Shown here: positions 44,654 to 54,068 of the stretch, in pieces
How the letters are laid out: every line of letters begins with the position of its first letter
Position numbering within the stretch: the first letter of the stretch is position 1
From: JAVBPR01 sp031549485
GTDB lineage: Bacteria > Bacillota > Clostridia > Oscillospirales > Feifaniaceae
Direction: 5' to 3'
DNA: 64,000 bases
Assembly (NCBI GenBank): GCA_031549485.1
Contig: JAVBPR010000010.1
Location: 13,173-77,172, forward strand
The notes under the pieces: model-generated
Database searches by the model: none
What the model was told of the DNA's origin: nothing
Seen by the model: only the letters and a program-made list of their open reading frames with translations
Position numbers and translations under genes: made by a program

Positions 44654-45532
44654 ATGGTAAGAGATTGTATAATTATCGGCGGCGGCCCGGCGGGCGTTTC
44701 GGCGGCGCTATATACCGCACCGTATTTTGACACATTGATAATTTCGAAAGGTGCCGGCGCCCTTAAAAACGCCGAAAAAATAATGAATTATTACGGTTTC
44801 CCCGATGGTATTTCGGGAGCGGATTTGCAGGCGCGCGGATATGAGCAAGCGGCGAAGAGCGGCGCCGAAATCTTAGAAGATGAAGTGTTTTCGATTGCAA
44901 AAGAAACCGATTATTTCCTGCTTGTCTGCAAAAAAGAAACTTATAAGGCAAGAACTGTAATAATTGCGGCAGGTGCAAACAGGGTAGCTCCGCCGAAAAT
45001 CGGAATCGAACACTTTGAGGGCGCGGGGGTAAGCTATTGCGCAATATGCGACGGCTTTTTCTTCAGAGATAAAAAAGTTGCCGTTTTGGGAAGCGGGGAA
45101 TACGCGCGCCATGAGATAAAAGAGCTGCAAAACTTTACGAAAAATGTAGTTTTGCTTACTAACGGCGAATCGTCTCCGATATCGCCTGAAGCGATAGATT
45201 TTAAAATCGATACTCGCAAAATAAAAACATTAATCGGAGAAAACCGCCTTTCCGGAATCGTTTTTGAAGACGGATTTGAAATGCCGATTGACGGCGTTTT
45301 TGTCGCGCAGGGTTCCGCTTCTTCGGTAGACTTTGCGAGGAAAACCGGAGTTGTAACCGAAAAAAATCTTATCGTCGTTGACAAAAACGGAGAAACAAAT
45401 ATAAAAGGGCTTTATGCCGCGGGCGACTGCGTAAGCGAGCTCAAGCAAATTTCGGTGACGGTCGGAACGGCGGCGGTCGCGGGAAGAAGTGTTGTAAATT
45501 ACTTGCGCAAAATATTGCATAAGGGCAATTAA
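44654..45532 (+). CDS. Thioredoxin-reductase-like FAD/NAD(P) oxidoreductase
   Basis: 292 residues. FAD-binding IIGGGPAGVSAALYT, redox pair CAICDG (CxxC), NADPH loop LGSGEYARHE and the late FAD motif GLYAAGDCV. The NADPH loop GxGxxA lacks the usual GGDSA wording and the protein is a little short (TrxB about 310), so its partner may not be standard thioredoxin. RBS TAGAGG upstream of ATG. Confidence 0.82.
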   Translation: MVRDCIIIGGGPAGVSAALYTAPYFDTLIISKGAGALKNAEKIMNYYGFPDGISGADLQARGYEQAAKSGAEILEDEVFSIAKETDYFLLVCKKETYKARTVIIAAGANRVAPPKIGIEHFEGAGVSYCAICDGFFFRDKKVAVLGSGEYARHEIKELQNFTKNVVLLTNGESSPISPEAIDFKIDTRKIKTLIGENRLSGIVFEDGFEMPIDGVFVAQGSASSVDFARKTGVVTEKNLIVVDKNGETNIKGLYAAGDCVSELKQISVTVGTAAVAGRSVVNYLRKILHKGN

Positions 45533-45543
45533 TAATATATAAT
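45515..45543 (+). promoter_or_regulatory. Promoter of degV
   Basis: TTGCAT (45515-45520), 17 bp, TATAAT (45538-45543), overlapping the end of the previous gene. Confidence 0.65.
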
Positions 45544-45586
45544 ATTTAAATATATTTAAGATAAATATAACAGGAGATGATTTTAC

Positions 45587-46459
45587 ATGAAAGATTATAT
45601 TTTAGTATCCGATAACACCACCGATCTCCCGACAGAATTTTTTAAGGAAAACGATATCGAACTTATCGAGCTTCCTTTTTTGTTCGAGGGCAAGGAATAT
45701 GTCGGGAACGACGGTGTCGATAATAAATACTTTTTTGACCGAATCAGAGAAGGCGAAATGCCAACGACCTCGCAGGTCAATGTTGAAACTTTTGTAAGCG
45801 TTTTTTCAAGGCTTGCAAGAGAGGGTAAAGATATATTTTACGTCGCTTTTTCAAGCGGACTTTCGGGAACATATAACAGCGCCTGCATGGCGAAAAAAGA
45901 GCTTGAGGATAAAATTGATGTAAATATCGAAATTATCGATACACTTGCGGCTTCGATGGGCGAAGCGCTTCTTCTTTGCCATGTTGTTGAAAACAAGAAG
46001 AACGGCATGAGCCTCAGCGAAAATAAAGAATGGCTTTTGGCTAACCGCCTTAAAGTCTGTCATTATGTCACGGTAAATGACCTTAAACATCTTCACAGAG
46101 GCGGCAGGGTTAGCAAAGCGTCCGCGGTTTTGGGGACCATGCTTGGTATAAAGCCGATAATCGTTGTCGACGATGAAGGGCATCTTGTTCCGATAAACAA
46201 AATCAGGGGAAGGCATCAGGCCATTGAAGAGCTTTACAAAATGATGGCTGAAGAAGCGGTCGCTCCCGAGGAACAGATTGTATTTATAAGCCACGCGGAC
46301 TGCAAGGAAGAAGCGGAGCTTCTCGGCAACATGATAAAAGAAAAATTAAAGGTTAAAGAAATTCGCTATGGAAAAATAGGGCCGATTATCGGCGCACATG
46401 CGGGCCCCGGAACGATCGCGCTGTTTTTCTTCGGCAACAAAAGAATGTTCGCTTCCTGA
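45587..46459 (+). CDS. DegV family fatty-acid-binding protein (FakB type)
   Basis: 290 residues. DegV fold: VSDNTTDLP at the start, TTSQVNVETF, the FSSGLSGTYNSA fatty-acid carboxylate loop, HLHRGGRVSKASAVLG and the late HAGPG. FakB proteins bind a fatty acid for phosphorylation by FakA; the disrupted fakA lies 3 kb upstream. GGAGATGATTTTAC ribosome site. Confidence 0.9.
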   Translation: MKDYILVSDNTTDLPTEFFKENDIELIELPFLFEGKEYVGNDGVDNKYFFDRIREGEMPTTSQVNVETFVSVFSRLAREGKDIFYVAFSSGLSGTYNSACMAKKELEDKIDVNIEIIDTLAASMGEALLLCHVVENKKNGMSLSENKEWLLANRLKVCHYVTVNDLKHLHRGGRVSKASAVLGTMLGIKPIIVVDDEGHLVPINKIRGRHQAIEELYKMMAEEAVAPEEQIVFISHADCKEEAELLGNMIKEKLKVKEIRYGKIGPIIGAHAGPGTIALFFFGNKRMFAS

Positions 46460-46495
46460 TAAAAGATTAGTTTATGGCTGTGTAAGGAGAGAAAA

Positions 46496-46846
46496 ATGCC
46501 TAACAGAATTAATGTGAACGTGGTAGGGACAACCTATACGGTCGTTACCGACGAATCCGAAGAGTACATATCGAAAATAGCAAAAGACGTCGACAAAAGA
46601 ATGCGCGAAGTGCTCAGAGAAAACGACAAGGCGTCGATAACCATGTCGGCTGTTATGGCCGCGTTTGACCTTTGTGACGCGCTTTATAAAACCGACGAAA
46701 CTGCGGAAAATATGAGAACGCAAATCAAGGATTACATGAGTTATATGGCAAAAGCAAAAGCGGAAAGCGAAGAATCGCGCCGCGAGATAAGCAAACTTAT
46801 GAACGAGATTTCCGATTTGCGGCAAAGACTTCGCGCGGGCCGTTAA
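46496..46846 (+). CDS. zapA: Cell division protein ZapA
   Basis: 116 residues. ZapA fold: RINVNVVGTTYTVVTDESEEYISKIAKDVDKRM then a C-terminal coiled coil. Bundles FtsZ at the division ring. AGGAGAG ribosome site. In many Firmicutes it precedes a U32 peptidase gene, as here. Confidence 0.92.
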   Translation: MPNRINVNVVGTTYTVVTDESEEYISKIAKDVDKRMREVLRENDKASITMSAVMAAFDLCDALYKTDETAENMRTQIKDYMSYMAKAKAESEESRREISKLMNEISDLRQRLRAGR

Positions 46847-46869
46847 TTTACAGAAAACAAGAGGGGCAT

Positions 46870-48984
46870 ATGCCTGTTAAAAACAAAGACATTTTACCCG
46901 AAATACTCGCCCCGGCCGGTTCTTTCGAGTCGCTTCGTGCAGCGATAGCCGGAGGGGCGAACGCCGTTTATCTGGCGGGCAAAAATTTCGGAGCAAGAGC
47001 TTTTGCGAAAAATTTTGATAACGACGAATTACGCCAGGCGATCTCTTACGCAAGATCGTTTGGCGTTAAAGTCTATGCGGCGGTAAATACGCTGATAGGA
47101 GATAGGGAATTTGAAGAAGCGATAGAGTTTTGCAAATTTCTTTGCGAGTGCCGCGTTTCGGCGGTAATTGTTCAGGATTTGGGGCTTGCTTCGGTTCTTC
47201 GAAAAATCGCGCCGAAACTCGCGTTGCACGGCAGCACCCAAATGGCAATACATAATCTCGACGGAGTTCGGAAAGCCGAAGAGCTCGGGATAAAAAGGGT
47301 TGTTCTCGCTCGCGAGCTTTCGATGAAAGAGATAAAAAACATCGCGGATAATACCGAGCTTGAACTCGAGGTTTTTGTTCACGGTTCGCTTTGCGTTTCG
47401 CAAAGCGGCCAGTGCCTTATGAGCGCGGCGATAGGCAGAAGAAGCGCAAACAGAGGAAAGTGCGCCGGTCCGTGCCGCCTGCCTTACGCTTTTGAGGGCG
47501 AGCGGCCTCATTATATTTTGTCGATGAAAGACCTTTGCCTCGCGGACAAGCTCGAACAACTCCGCAAAATCGGGGTGAATTCTTTTAAAATCGAGGGCAG
47601 GATGAAACGGCCCGAGTTTGTATTTGCGGTTACAAAACTTTATAAAACCGCTATAATGACCGGCAGAACGCCGAAACAGAGCGAAATAGACAGGCTTGCG
47701 AGAATTTTTTCGCGAAGCGGGTTTACAGACGGGTATTTTGAGCGGCAGCTCGGCAGGGATATGTTCGGAATGCGCGTTGCCGAGGATGCGGAAGATTATA
47801 AAAATATCTTAAAAGACGAAAACAGAAAACAGAGCGAGGTTCAAACGGCGCTTGCTCAAAGCCCCGTAAATTTCACCTTTACGGTGAAAAAAGGGGAAAG
47901 AGTAAAACTTTCGGCGGTTTCGGGCGAGTTTAGCGTTTGCCTGACATCGGAGCCGGCCGAGCCTGCAGTAAACAAAGAAATTACCCGTGAAGAAGCGCGC
48001 GCACAGCTTGCAAAAACAGGAGGAACTCGCTTTATCGCGGGCGAAATTACTTGCGAAATTGACGAGGGCCTTTCGCTTCCGAAAAGCGTTATAAATATGC
48101 TTCGAAGAGACGCTCTCGAAGCTCTTGCCGCCGAAATTGACGAGGGCGGACATATAGAATGTGCCGATTCTTTGCCGCCGCCTGAAGATTTGGGCATAGT
48201 GCCGGAAAAAACAAGGCTTTATGCTTCGTTTAACCGGATAGGACAAATACCGCAGAATATCGGAAAAACCGATATAGTTTTTCTTCCCGCGGGCGAAATT
48301 GCGGCAAGGAAAGACGTAACAACCAAACTTTTAGAAAAAACATCGCTCGGAATCGCTTTTCCGAAAGTAATTCACGGCGGTGAGAAAAAAGAATACGAAG
48401 AACTTGTAAAAGAAGCAGCACTTTCCGGCGCGAAGTACGCCATGATAGAAAATATCGGGCAATTTGCCATCGCAAAAAAATTCGGGCTTGAAATCATCTG
48501 CGGGATAGCGGCAAATGTTTTTAATAGTTATGCCGAATCTGAATATAAAAATTTCGGAGCGTCTGAAATCTGCCTTTCGCCGGAGCTTTCCTCGCCGCAA
48601 ATCAGGGATATGAAAAAGAACCTGCCGTTGGGGATTTTTGCATACGGAAAACTGCCGCTTATGGTCACCGAAAACTGCATTGTAGGCAGCGCCTCAGACT
48701 GCGGCGGAAGATGCAAAGCTCCCGCTGCAATCACCGACAAAACAGGACAAAAATTTGAAATAATACAGGAACTTGGCTGTCGCAATATTATTTTAAATGG
48801 AAAAACGCTCTATCTCGCCGATAAGGCGGAGGAGATTTCAAAACTCGGGCTCGGATTTTTGCTTTTATCATTTACCACCGAGGATGAAAGCGACGCGGAA
48901 AAAGTTATCGAAGCATATTCGGGCGGCGCGGACGCAAAGCCCGAGGAATTTACAAGAGGGCTTTTTGCAAGAGGCGTTTTATGA
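46870..48984 (+). CDS. U32 family protein with C-terminal DUF3656-like region
   Basis: 704 residues. U32 block EVFVHGSLCVSQSGQCLMS with the cysteine cluster NRGKCAGPCR. Members such as RlhA/TrhP take part in RNA hydroxylation rather than proteolysis. The second half (from about residue 390) resembles the DUF3656 extension and a second U32-like barrel (LGIFAYGKLPLMVTENCIVGS). Overlaps dut by 4 nt. Confidence 0.88.
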   Translation: MPVKNKDILPEILAPAGSFESLRAAIAGGANAVYLAGKNFGARAFAKNFDNDELRQAISYARSFGVKVYAAVNTLIGDREFEEAIEFCKFLCECRVSAVIVQDLGLASVLRKIAPKLALHGSTQMAIHNLDGVRKAEELGIKRVVLARELSMKEIKNIADNTELELEVFVHGSLCVSQSGQCLMSAAIGRRSANRGKCAGPCRLPYAFEGERPHYILSMKDLCLADKLEQLRKIGVNSFKIEGRMKRPEFVFAVTKLYKTAIMTGRTPKQSEIDRLARIFSRSGFTDGYFERQLGRDMFGMRVAEDAEDYKNILKDENRKQSEVQTALAQSPVNFTFTVKKGERVKLSAVSGEFSVCLTSEPAEPAVNKEITREEARAQLAKTGGTRFIAGEITCEIDEGLSLPKSVINMLRRDALEALAAEIDEGGHIECADSLPPPEDLGIVPEKTRLYASFNRIGQIPQNIGKTDIVFLPAGEIAARKDVTTKLLEKTSLGIAFPKVIHGGEKKEYEELVKEAALSGAKYAMIENIGQFAIAKKFGLEIICGIAANVFNSYAESEYKNFGASEICLSPELSSPQIRDMKKNLPLGIFAYGKLPLMVTENCIVGSASDCGGRCKAPAAITDKTGQKFEIIQELGCRNIILNGKTLYLADKAEEISKLGLGFLLLSFTTEDESDAEKVIEAYSGGADAKPEEFTRGLFARGVL

Positions 48985-49427
48985 TTTATAAAATAAAAAT
49001 AAAAAAAGTTTCGGAATATGCGGCACAGCCGCCTCTTTACGCGACGCCCGGCTCTGCGGCGGCGGACCTTTGCGCCGCGCTTCCTGCGCCGCTTGTTATA
49101 AAACCTATGGAGAGGGTGCTTATTCCCACGGGATATGCCTTTGACCTGCCCGACGGCGACGTTGCGGGATTTATCTTTGCGCGAAGCGGGCTTTCGCATA
49201 AAAAAGGACTCGCGCTTGCCAACGGAACAGGTGTAATAGACAGCGATTATAAAGGGGAAATAAAGGTTTCGACGATAAATCTTTCGAAAGAAGAAATCAC
49301 GGTCATGCCCGGCGAGCGAATAGCGCAATTTTGCCTGATGCCGATTTGCAAATGCGAGTTTGAGCTTTGCGAATCCCTATCCGAGAGCGAGAGGGGAGCC
49401 GGAGGATTCGGTTCTACGGGGGAATAA
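48981..49427 (+). CDS. dut: dUTP diphosphatase
   Basis: 148 residues. Trimeric dUTPase motifs: PGSAAADL (1), ARSGLSHKKGL (2), GTGVIDSDYKGEI (3), GERIAQFCL (4) and the flexible C-terminal RGAGGFGSTG (5). Removes dUTP and supplies dUMP. ATGA overlap with the U32 gene. An N-terminal extension of about 20 residues is slightly longer than usual. Confidence 0.94.
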   Translation: MIYKIKIKKVSEYAAQPPLYATPGSAAADLCAALPAPLVIKPMERVLIPTGYAFDLPDGDVAGFIFARSGLSHKKGLALANGTGVIDSDYKGEIKVSTINLSKEEITVMPGERIAQFCLMPICKCEFELCESLSESERGAGGFGSTGE

Positions 49428-49429
49428 AA

Positions 49430-50002
49430 ATGATTTATCTTGCGTCAAAATCTCCGCGCCGGAAAAAGATGCTCTCCGGCCTCGGGCTTTCATTTTCTGC
49501 GGTAGACTCGGATGTTTCGGAATTTATCGCGGAGGATATGCCGCCCGACGAAGTGGTGAAAACCCTCGCGCTACGCAAGGCAGAAGCTGTGAAAGAGCGG
49601 CTTTCGGGGAAAAACGATATTATAATCGGGGCGGACACCGTCGTCGTATTCGAAAATCTGATTCTCGGCAAACCGGTGGATAATAGTGATGCTTTTCGAA
49701 TGCTCACAATGCTTTCGGGAGCCTGGCACGATGTTTATACCGGTGTTGCGGTTTTATCAAAGGATAAAACGGCAGTAAATGCTGAGCGGACAAGGGTGAA
49801 ATTTTCCTCGCTTTCAGCGGAGGAAATTGAAAAATATATGGACAGCGGAGAGCCTTTTGATAAGGCGGGCGGCTATGGAATTCAGGAAAAAGGCGCGACT
49901 ATTGTCGAGCGCTTAGAAGGCGATTATTTTAATGTCGTCGGCCTGCCGCTTAACCTGCTTCGGAAAATGCTGCTTGATTTCGGGATTGATTTACTTGCAT
50001 AG
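49430..50002 (+). CDS. maf: Maf family nucleotide pyrophosphatase
   Basis: 190 residues. Begins IYLASKSPRRKKML, the Maf nucleotide-binding start, with GADTVV, and DKAGGYGIQ later. Hydrolyses non-canonical nucleoside triphosphates and may slow division. ATG 49430 is 2 nt after dut, with GGGGGAA just upstream; a longer reading into dut is unlikely. Confidence 0.93.
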   Translation: MIYLASKSPRRKKMLSGLGLSFSAVDSDVSEFIAEDMPPDEVVKTLALRKAEAVKERLSGKNDIIIGADTVVVFENLILGKPVDNSDAFRMLTMLSGAWHDVYTGVAVLSKDKTAVNAERTRVKFSSLSAEEIEKYMDSGEPFDKAGGYGIQEKGATIVERLEGDYFNVVGLPLNLLRKMLLDFGIDLLA

Positions 50003-50013
50003 GAGGAAACAAG

Positions 50014-50856
50014 ATGAGAAAAGAAATTAAAAAGAATGTTTTTATTTTTGTCGCCGTATTTCTTGTTGTCTTCCTTGTCTTTCTCGTTATTTCGGGCAGA
50101 GGAAGCAAAAACGATTTTCTGAGAAATATAACCGGCGCAATATTTACCCCGTTTCAAAAAGCGGGAACATCGGTAAAAAACTTTTTTTCGGACAAACTTG
50201 CTTATTTTACCGATTTTGACGAGCAAAAAACCGAGATTGAAGAGCTGAAAAAACAGCTTCGCGAGAGCGAAAGCGATGTCCGCCGCTTGCAAAGGTTCGA
50301 AGAAGAAAACGAGATGTATAAGGATTATCTGGGTATAAAAGAGGAAAACCCGGATCTCCAGTTTGTCGCGGCGGAAACTATCGCGCGGGATTCCGACAAC
50401 CGTTTTCAGGTTTTTACGATTGATAAAGGTACCACAAGCGGAATAAAACTTCACGACGCGGTCATCACCGCGGACGGCTTTGTCGGATATATCATCGAGG
50501 TCGGCTCGACCTTTTCAAAGGTTCAGTCGATAATCAGTTCGGAATCGGTGGTCGGCGCGATAGCCTCAAGAACAAGAGATACCGCGCTTCTCGAGGGCAA
50601 CGCGGTTCTATCGCAAAAAGGGCTTTGCCTTCTTACCATGCTCCCCAGCGAAAAAAGCGTTGAAAAAGGCGACTTTGTTGAAACTTCCGGCCTTGGCGGG
50701 CTCTTTCCGAAAGGGCTACTTATAGGCAAAGTTCTCGAAGTTTACCCCGAAGAGCACGGCATTTCTTACAAAGCGGACATAGAGCCGATTGTTGATTTTA
50801 AAAGGGTTAGAGAAGTGCTTGTTATCGTCAATTACAGTTCGGGCGGAGAGGAATAA
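50014..50856 (+). CDS. mreC: Rod shape-determining protein MreC
   Basis: 280 residues. Membrane helix (11-31), coiled coil (about 70-100), then the MreC beta domains (GFVGYIIEVGSTFSKVQSI and SGLGGLFPKGLLIGKV). Links the cytoskeleton to peptidoglycan synthases outside the membrane. AGGAGGAAAC ribosome site. Abuts mreD directly. Confidence 0.93.
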   Translation: MRKEIKKNVFIFVAVFLVVFLVFLVISGRGSKNDFLRNITGAIFTPFQKAGTSVKNFFSDKLAYFTDFDEQKTEIEELKKQLRESESDVRRLQRFEEENEMYKDYLGIKEENPDLQFVAAETIARDSDNRFQVFTIDKGTTSGIKLHDAVITADGFVGYIIEVGSTFSKVQSIISSESVVGAIASRTRDTALLEGNAVLSQKGLCLLTMLPSEKSVEKGDFVETSGLGGLFPKGLLIGKVLEVYPEEHGISYKADIEPIVDFKRVREVLVIVNYSSGGEE

Positions 50857-51378
50857 ATGAGTTTTCGGCTTGACAGCAAAAAAATAAATCAAATTGCGTT
50901 CTACATACTTATGGCGATCGCCGCAACCGTTTTGCAGACGGTTTTTGCTCCCGCGCTCGGATTCGGTGCGGGTGCGCCGAGCTTCGGCCTTGTCACCGTT
51001 GTTTGCGTCGGCATGTATGCGGGCTATGATATTGGCGCGTATTATGGCGCGGCGCTCGGTTTTATCATTGACGTTACGGCAGGACGCTACGTAGGGGCAA
51101 ACGCGATTTATTTTATGATTGTCGGGCTTGTTGTCGGGCTGCTCACCAATAAAGTCGTCTGGCGCAATCTTTTTTCCGCATTCATGCTTTTTGCGGGCGC
51201 GTCCGCGCTAAAGGCATTTTATTTAGTGATGTGGTACGGACTTATAAGTTTCCGCCCCGAGATTCTTTTGCCCGAGCTTAGAGTTTGGGTTTTGCGTATG
51301 CTTGCAACGGCAGTTTATCTTCCGCTTTTTTATCTTGCGGTCCGCTTTTTTTGCAGAAGGGTGGACGACCTGGAGTGA
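50857..51378 (+). CDS. mreD: Rod shape-determining protein MreD
   Basis: 173 residues, about five to six membrane helices. MreD-like helical pattern, with GAPSFGLVTVVCVGMYAGYDIGAYYGAALGF-type glycine-rich helices near residues 40-70. Part of the elongasome. Starts at the base after the mreC stop with GGAGAGG upstream. Confidence 0.85.
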   Translation: MSFRLDSKKINQIAFYILMAIAATVLQTVFAPALGFGAGAPSFGLVTVVCVGMYAGYDIGAYYGAALGFIIDVTAGRYVGANAIYFMIVGLVVGLLTNKVVWRNLFSAFMLFAGASALKAFYLVMWYGLISFRPEILLPELRVWVLRMLATAVYLPLFYLAVRFFCRRVDDLE

Positions 51379-51414
51379 TAAGAAATTATTAAGAATGATT
51401 TTCGCAGTTCAAAA

Positions 51415-53469
51415 GTGTATTTTAAACGCTACTTAGGATTTTTGATAATCGCGGTAGCGCTTGCCGTCGTGTACATTTTCAGGCTTGTAAATATGCAAAT
51501 AATAAACAGCGATTATTATATTCAGGCGGCGGAAAAGCGGAGCACAAAAACGGTTTCGGTTATCTCGCCGCGCGGCGAGATTCAGGATAGGTACGGCAAG
51601 GCGTTTGTCAGCAACCGCATGGCATTTTCGGTTGTTCTCGACCGCTCAAGCCTGCCGAAAAACTCACAAAACACCGTGCTTGCCGACCTGCTCACCACCC
51701 TTGAATTTTCGGGCATAGAGTACCTTTCCGACCTGCCCATAGAGGGCGACGACACATATCAGTTTATCCGGAATGAGGAAAGCGAAAATCCGGAAAAGAA
51801 AATAGAAAAACTTCGCAAACTTTTAAAACTATCCGCCGACTCGACGGCGGACGACGCGATGACAAAACTTATAAAACGCTACGGGCTTAAAGATGTTCCG
51901 GATTCGGACAAGGTCAGAATTGCGGGTATCAGATATGATATGGAACAGGCGGGCTTTAGCGCGTCGAACCCCTTTGTTGTGGCGAGCAACGTCGATATGG
52001 CGACTATTACAACGATTAGGGAGCGATATGAATTTTTCCCCGGCGTTATAATTGATACCCGCCCGATCAGGGAATATATTTCAGGCCAAACGGCGGCGCA
52101 TCTTCTCGGAACGGTCGGAAAAATTGACAAGGATGAAACCGAAAAATATCTAAACAGCGGATATAAACTTAGCGATACGGTCGGAAAAAGCGGAGTGGAA
52201 CGCACTTTTGAAAGTTATCTTCGCGGCATTTCCGGCACAAAAATCGTCGATAGCGAGTCGAATATTGCGAGCTATTTAAGCGAACCGAAGCCGGGCAGCA
52301 ACGTCATGCTGACCATCGACAGCCGTTTGCAGGAAGTTGCGGAAGCAAGTCTTGAAAAAACCATAAAGAGCATCGCGGCAAAGGGACTCCAGCAAAGCCC
52401 TGGAAAAGATGAAAAAACCGGATGGGACGCCGATGCCGGCGCGGTCGTTGTAATGAAAGTTGATACCGGCGAGGTGCTCGCCTCGGCATCGTATCCGACA
52501 TTCAACCCGGCTACATTTAATAAAGATTACGAAGAGCTCGCTGCTATCAAAGCAAAACCGCTCTTTAACAGGGTTGCAAGCGGAACCTATGCTCCCGGCT
52601 CGACCTTTAAAATGGCGACCGCTCTCGCAGGACTTATGGAGGGCGTTGTAAACACAAACACGATAATAAAGGACGAAGGCGTTTATACCTTTTATAAACC
52701 CTATAAATACAACTGCTGGATTTACAGCGATACCGGCGGAACCCACGGGAATTGCGACGTTGAAAAAGCCCTTAAAGTTTCATGTAACTATTATTTTTAT
52801 GAAACTGCAAGGCTACTTGGAATCGACAAGCTCGATTTTTGGTGCCGCCGCCTCGGTTTCGGCGAAAAAACCGGTGTAGAGATGGACAACGAATATTCCG
52901 GCGTACTCTCAAGCCCCGAATACAAGGCGAAATTCGGCGAGCAATGGTTCCCGGGAGATACGCTTATCACCGCCATAGGACAGAGCTATAACGCCATCAC
53001 CCCGATACAGCTTGCAAGTTATGTTGCCACCATCGTCAACGGCGGAACAAGGTATCAGCCGACGATTTTGCGCGAGGTTAAGAGCCATCCGGATAATACG
53101 ACGGTTAAGGCGTTTGAGCCAAAAATAATCGACAGCCTTGATATTCCTTCCAATGTTCACAAAGCGCTGATGAACGGAATGCGCGCTGTTACCGAGGACG
53201 GAACGGCATCCAATGTTTTCGGAAATTACCCGATCGCGGTCGGCGGAAAAACAGGAACGGCGACCGTTTCAAAAGGCACGGCTTCGGGCGTTTTCGTCGC
53301 TTTTGCGCCGTTCGATAATCCCGAGATAGTCGTCGCGGTTGTCGTCGAGCACGGCGCTCACGGTAATTATGTCGCGCCGGTCGCAAGAGATATTTTTGAC
53401 AGATATTTCGCCGACAGAGACGGCGGAAATGCAGCGATAACAGATGAAAATCAAATAATTATTCAGTAG
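51415..53469 (+). CDS. mrdA: Penicillin-binding protein 2 (MrdA)
   Basis: 684 residues from GTG 51415. Membrane helix at the N-terminus, PBP dimerisation domain, then the transpeptidase domain with intact STFK (active serine), SCN and KTG motifs. Crosslinks wall during elongation. No ribosome site precedes GTG 51415. GGAGTG at 51372-51377 is well spaced for an in-frame ATT at 51385 that would add ten residues (start, then I K N D F R S S K before V Y F K R). The frame is open back to a TAA at 51379, so a non-standard start is possible. Confidence 0.9.
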   Translation: MYFKRYLGFLIIAVALAVVYIFRLVNMQIINSDYYIQAAEKRSTKTVSVISPRGEIQDRYGKAFVSNRMAFSVVLDRSSLPKNSQNTVLADLLTTLEFSGIEYLSDLPIEGDDTYQFIRNEESENPEKKIEKLRKLLKLSADSTADDAMTKLIKRYGLKDVPDSDKVRIAGIRYDMEQAGFSASNPFVVASNVDMATITTIRERYEFFPGVIIDTRPIREYISGQTAAHLLGTVGKIDKDETEKYLNSGYKLSDTVGKSGVERTFESYLRGISGTKIVDSESNIASYLSEPKPGSNVMLTIDSRLQEVAEASLEKTIKSIAAKGLQQSPGKDEKTGWDADAGAVVVMKVDTGEVLASASYPTFNPATFNKDYEELAAIKAKPLFNRVASGTYAPGSTFKMATALAGLMEGVVNTNTIIKDEGVYTFYKPYKYNCWIYSDTGGTHGNCDVEKALKVSCNYYFYETARLLGIDKLDFWCRRLGFGEKTGVEMDNEYSGVLSSPEYKAKFGEQWFPGDTLITAIGQSYNAITPIQLASYVATIVNGGTRYQPTILREVKSHPDNTTVKAFEPKIIDSLDIPSNVHKALMNGMRAVTEDGTASNVFGNYPIAVGGKTGTATVSKGTASGVFVAFAPFDNPEIVVAVVVEHGAHGNYVAPVARDIFDRYFADRDGGNAAITDENQIIIQ

Positions 53470-53479
53470 AGGATTTGTT

Positions 53480-54013
53480 TTGGAAGATATAAAGCGCGGA
53501 AAGAAAGTAGAGCGGGAATTTTTTCAAAAACCTGCGGACGAGGTGGCTCCGCTTCTTCTCGGCGCGATTTTGGCAAGGAAAACCGAAAGCGGCGAGATTA
53601 TAAAGCGGACAATAACCGAAACCGAATGTTATATGGGCGAGGAAGATAGCGCCTGCCACGCAAGCAAAGGCAAGACAGAGCGGACAAAAATTATGTACAT
53701 GCAGGGCGGAACGGCGTATATCTATTTAGTTTACGGAATGCACGATTTGCTTAATATCGTTACCGGGGAAGTGGGAAGTCCGCAGGCGGTCCTGATAAGA
53801 GCGACCGATACTGCAAAAGGCCCCGCAAAGCTGACAAAAGAGCTGAAAATTGACCGGAAGTTAAACGGAATTGACACGATAACAAGTGACGAGCTTTGGA
53901 TTGAATACGGCGAACAGCTGCCGTACAGAACCACGCCGAGAATAGGAATAGATTATGCCAAAGAACCTTACAAAAGCATTTTGTGGCGGTTCGAAGCTAT
54001 AAACATTGACTAA
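53480..54013 (+). CDS. mpg: 3-methyladenine DNA glycosylase (AAG/MPG type)
   Basis: 177 residues. MPG family: LLGAILARK, ITETECYMGEEDSACHA with the catalytic glutamate, RTKIMYMQGGTAYIYLVYGMH and PQAVLIRA. Excises alkylated bases. TTG start with AGAGGA 6 nt upstream. It sits between mrdA and minD, an unusual place for a repair gene. Confidence 0.9.
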   Translation: MEDIKRGKKVEREFFQKPADEVAPLLLGAILARKTESGEIIKRTITETECYMGEEDSACHASKGKTERTKIMYMQGGTAYIYLVYGMHDLLNIVTGEVGSPQAVLIRATDTAKGPAKLTKELKIDRKLNGIDTITSDELWIEYGEQLPYRTTPRIGIDYAKEPYKSILWRFEAINID

Positions 54014-54034
54014 TAATATATAAAAAGATAAAAT
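54006..54034 (+). promoter_or_regulatory. Promoter of minD
   Basis: TTGACT (54006-54011), 17 bp, TAAAAT (54029-54034); overlaps the mpg stop. Confidence 0.6.
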
Positions 54035-54068
54035 ATATAGAAATATTTTTTAAAAGAGGTGAGACGAT

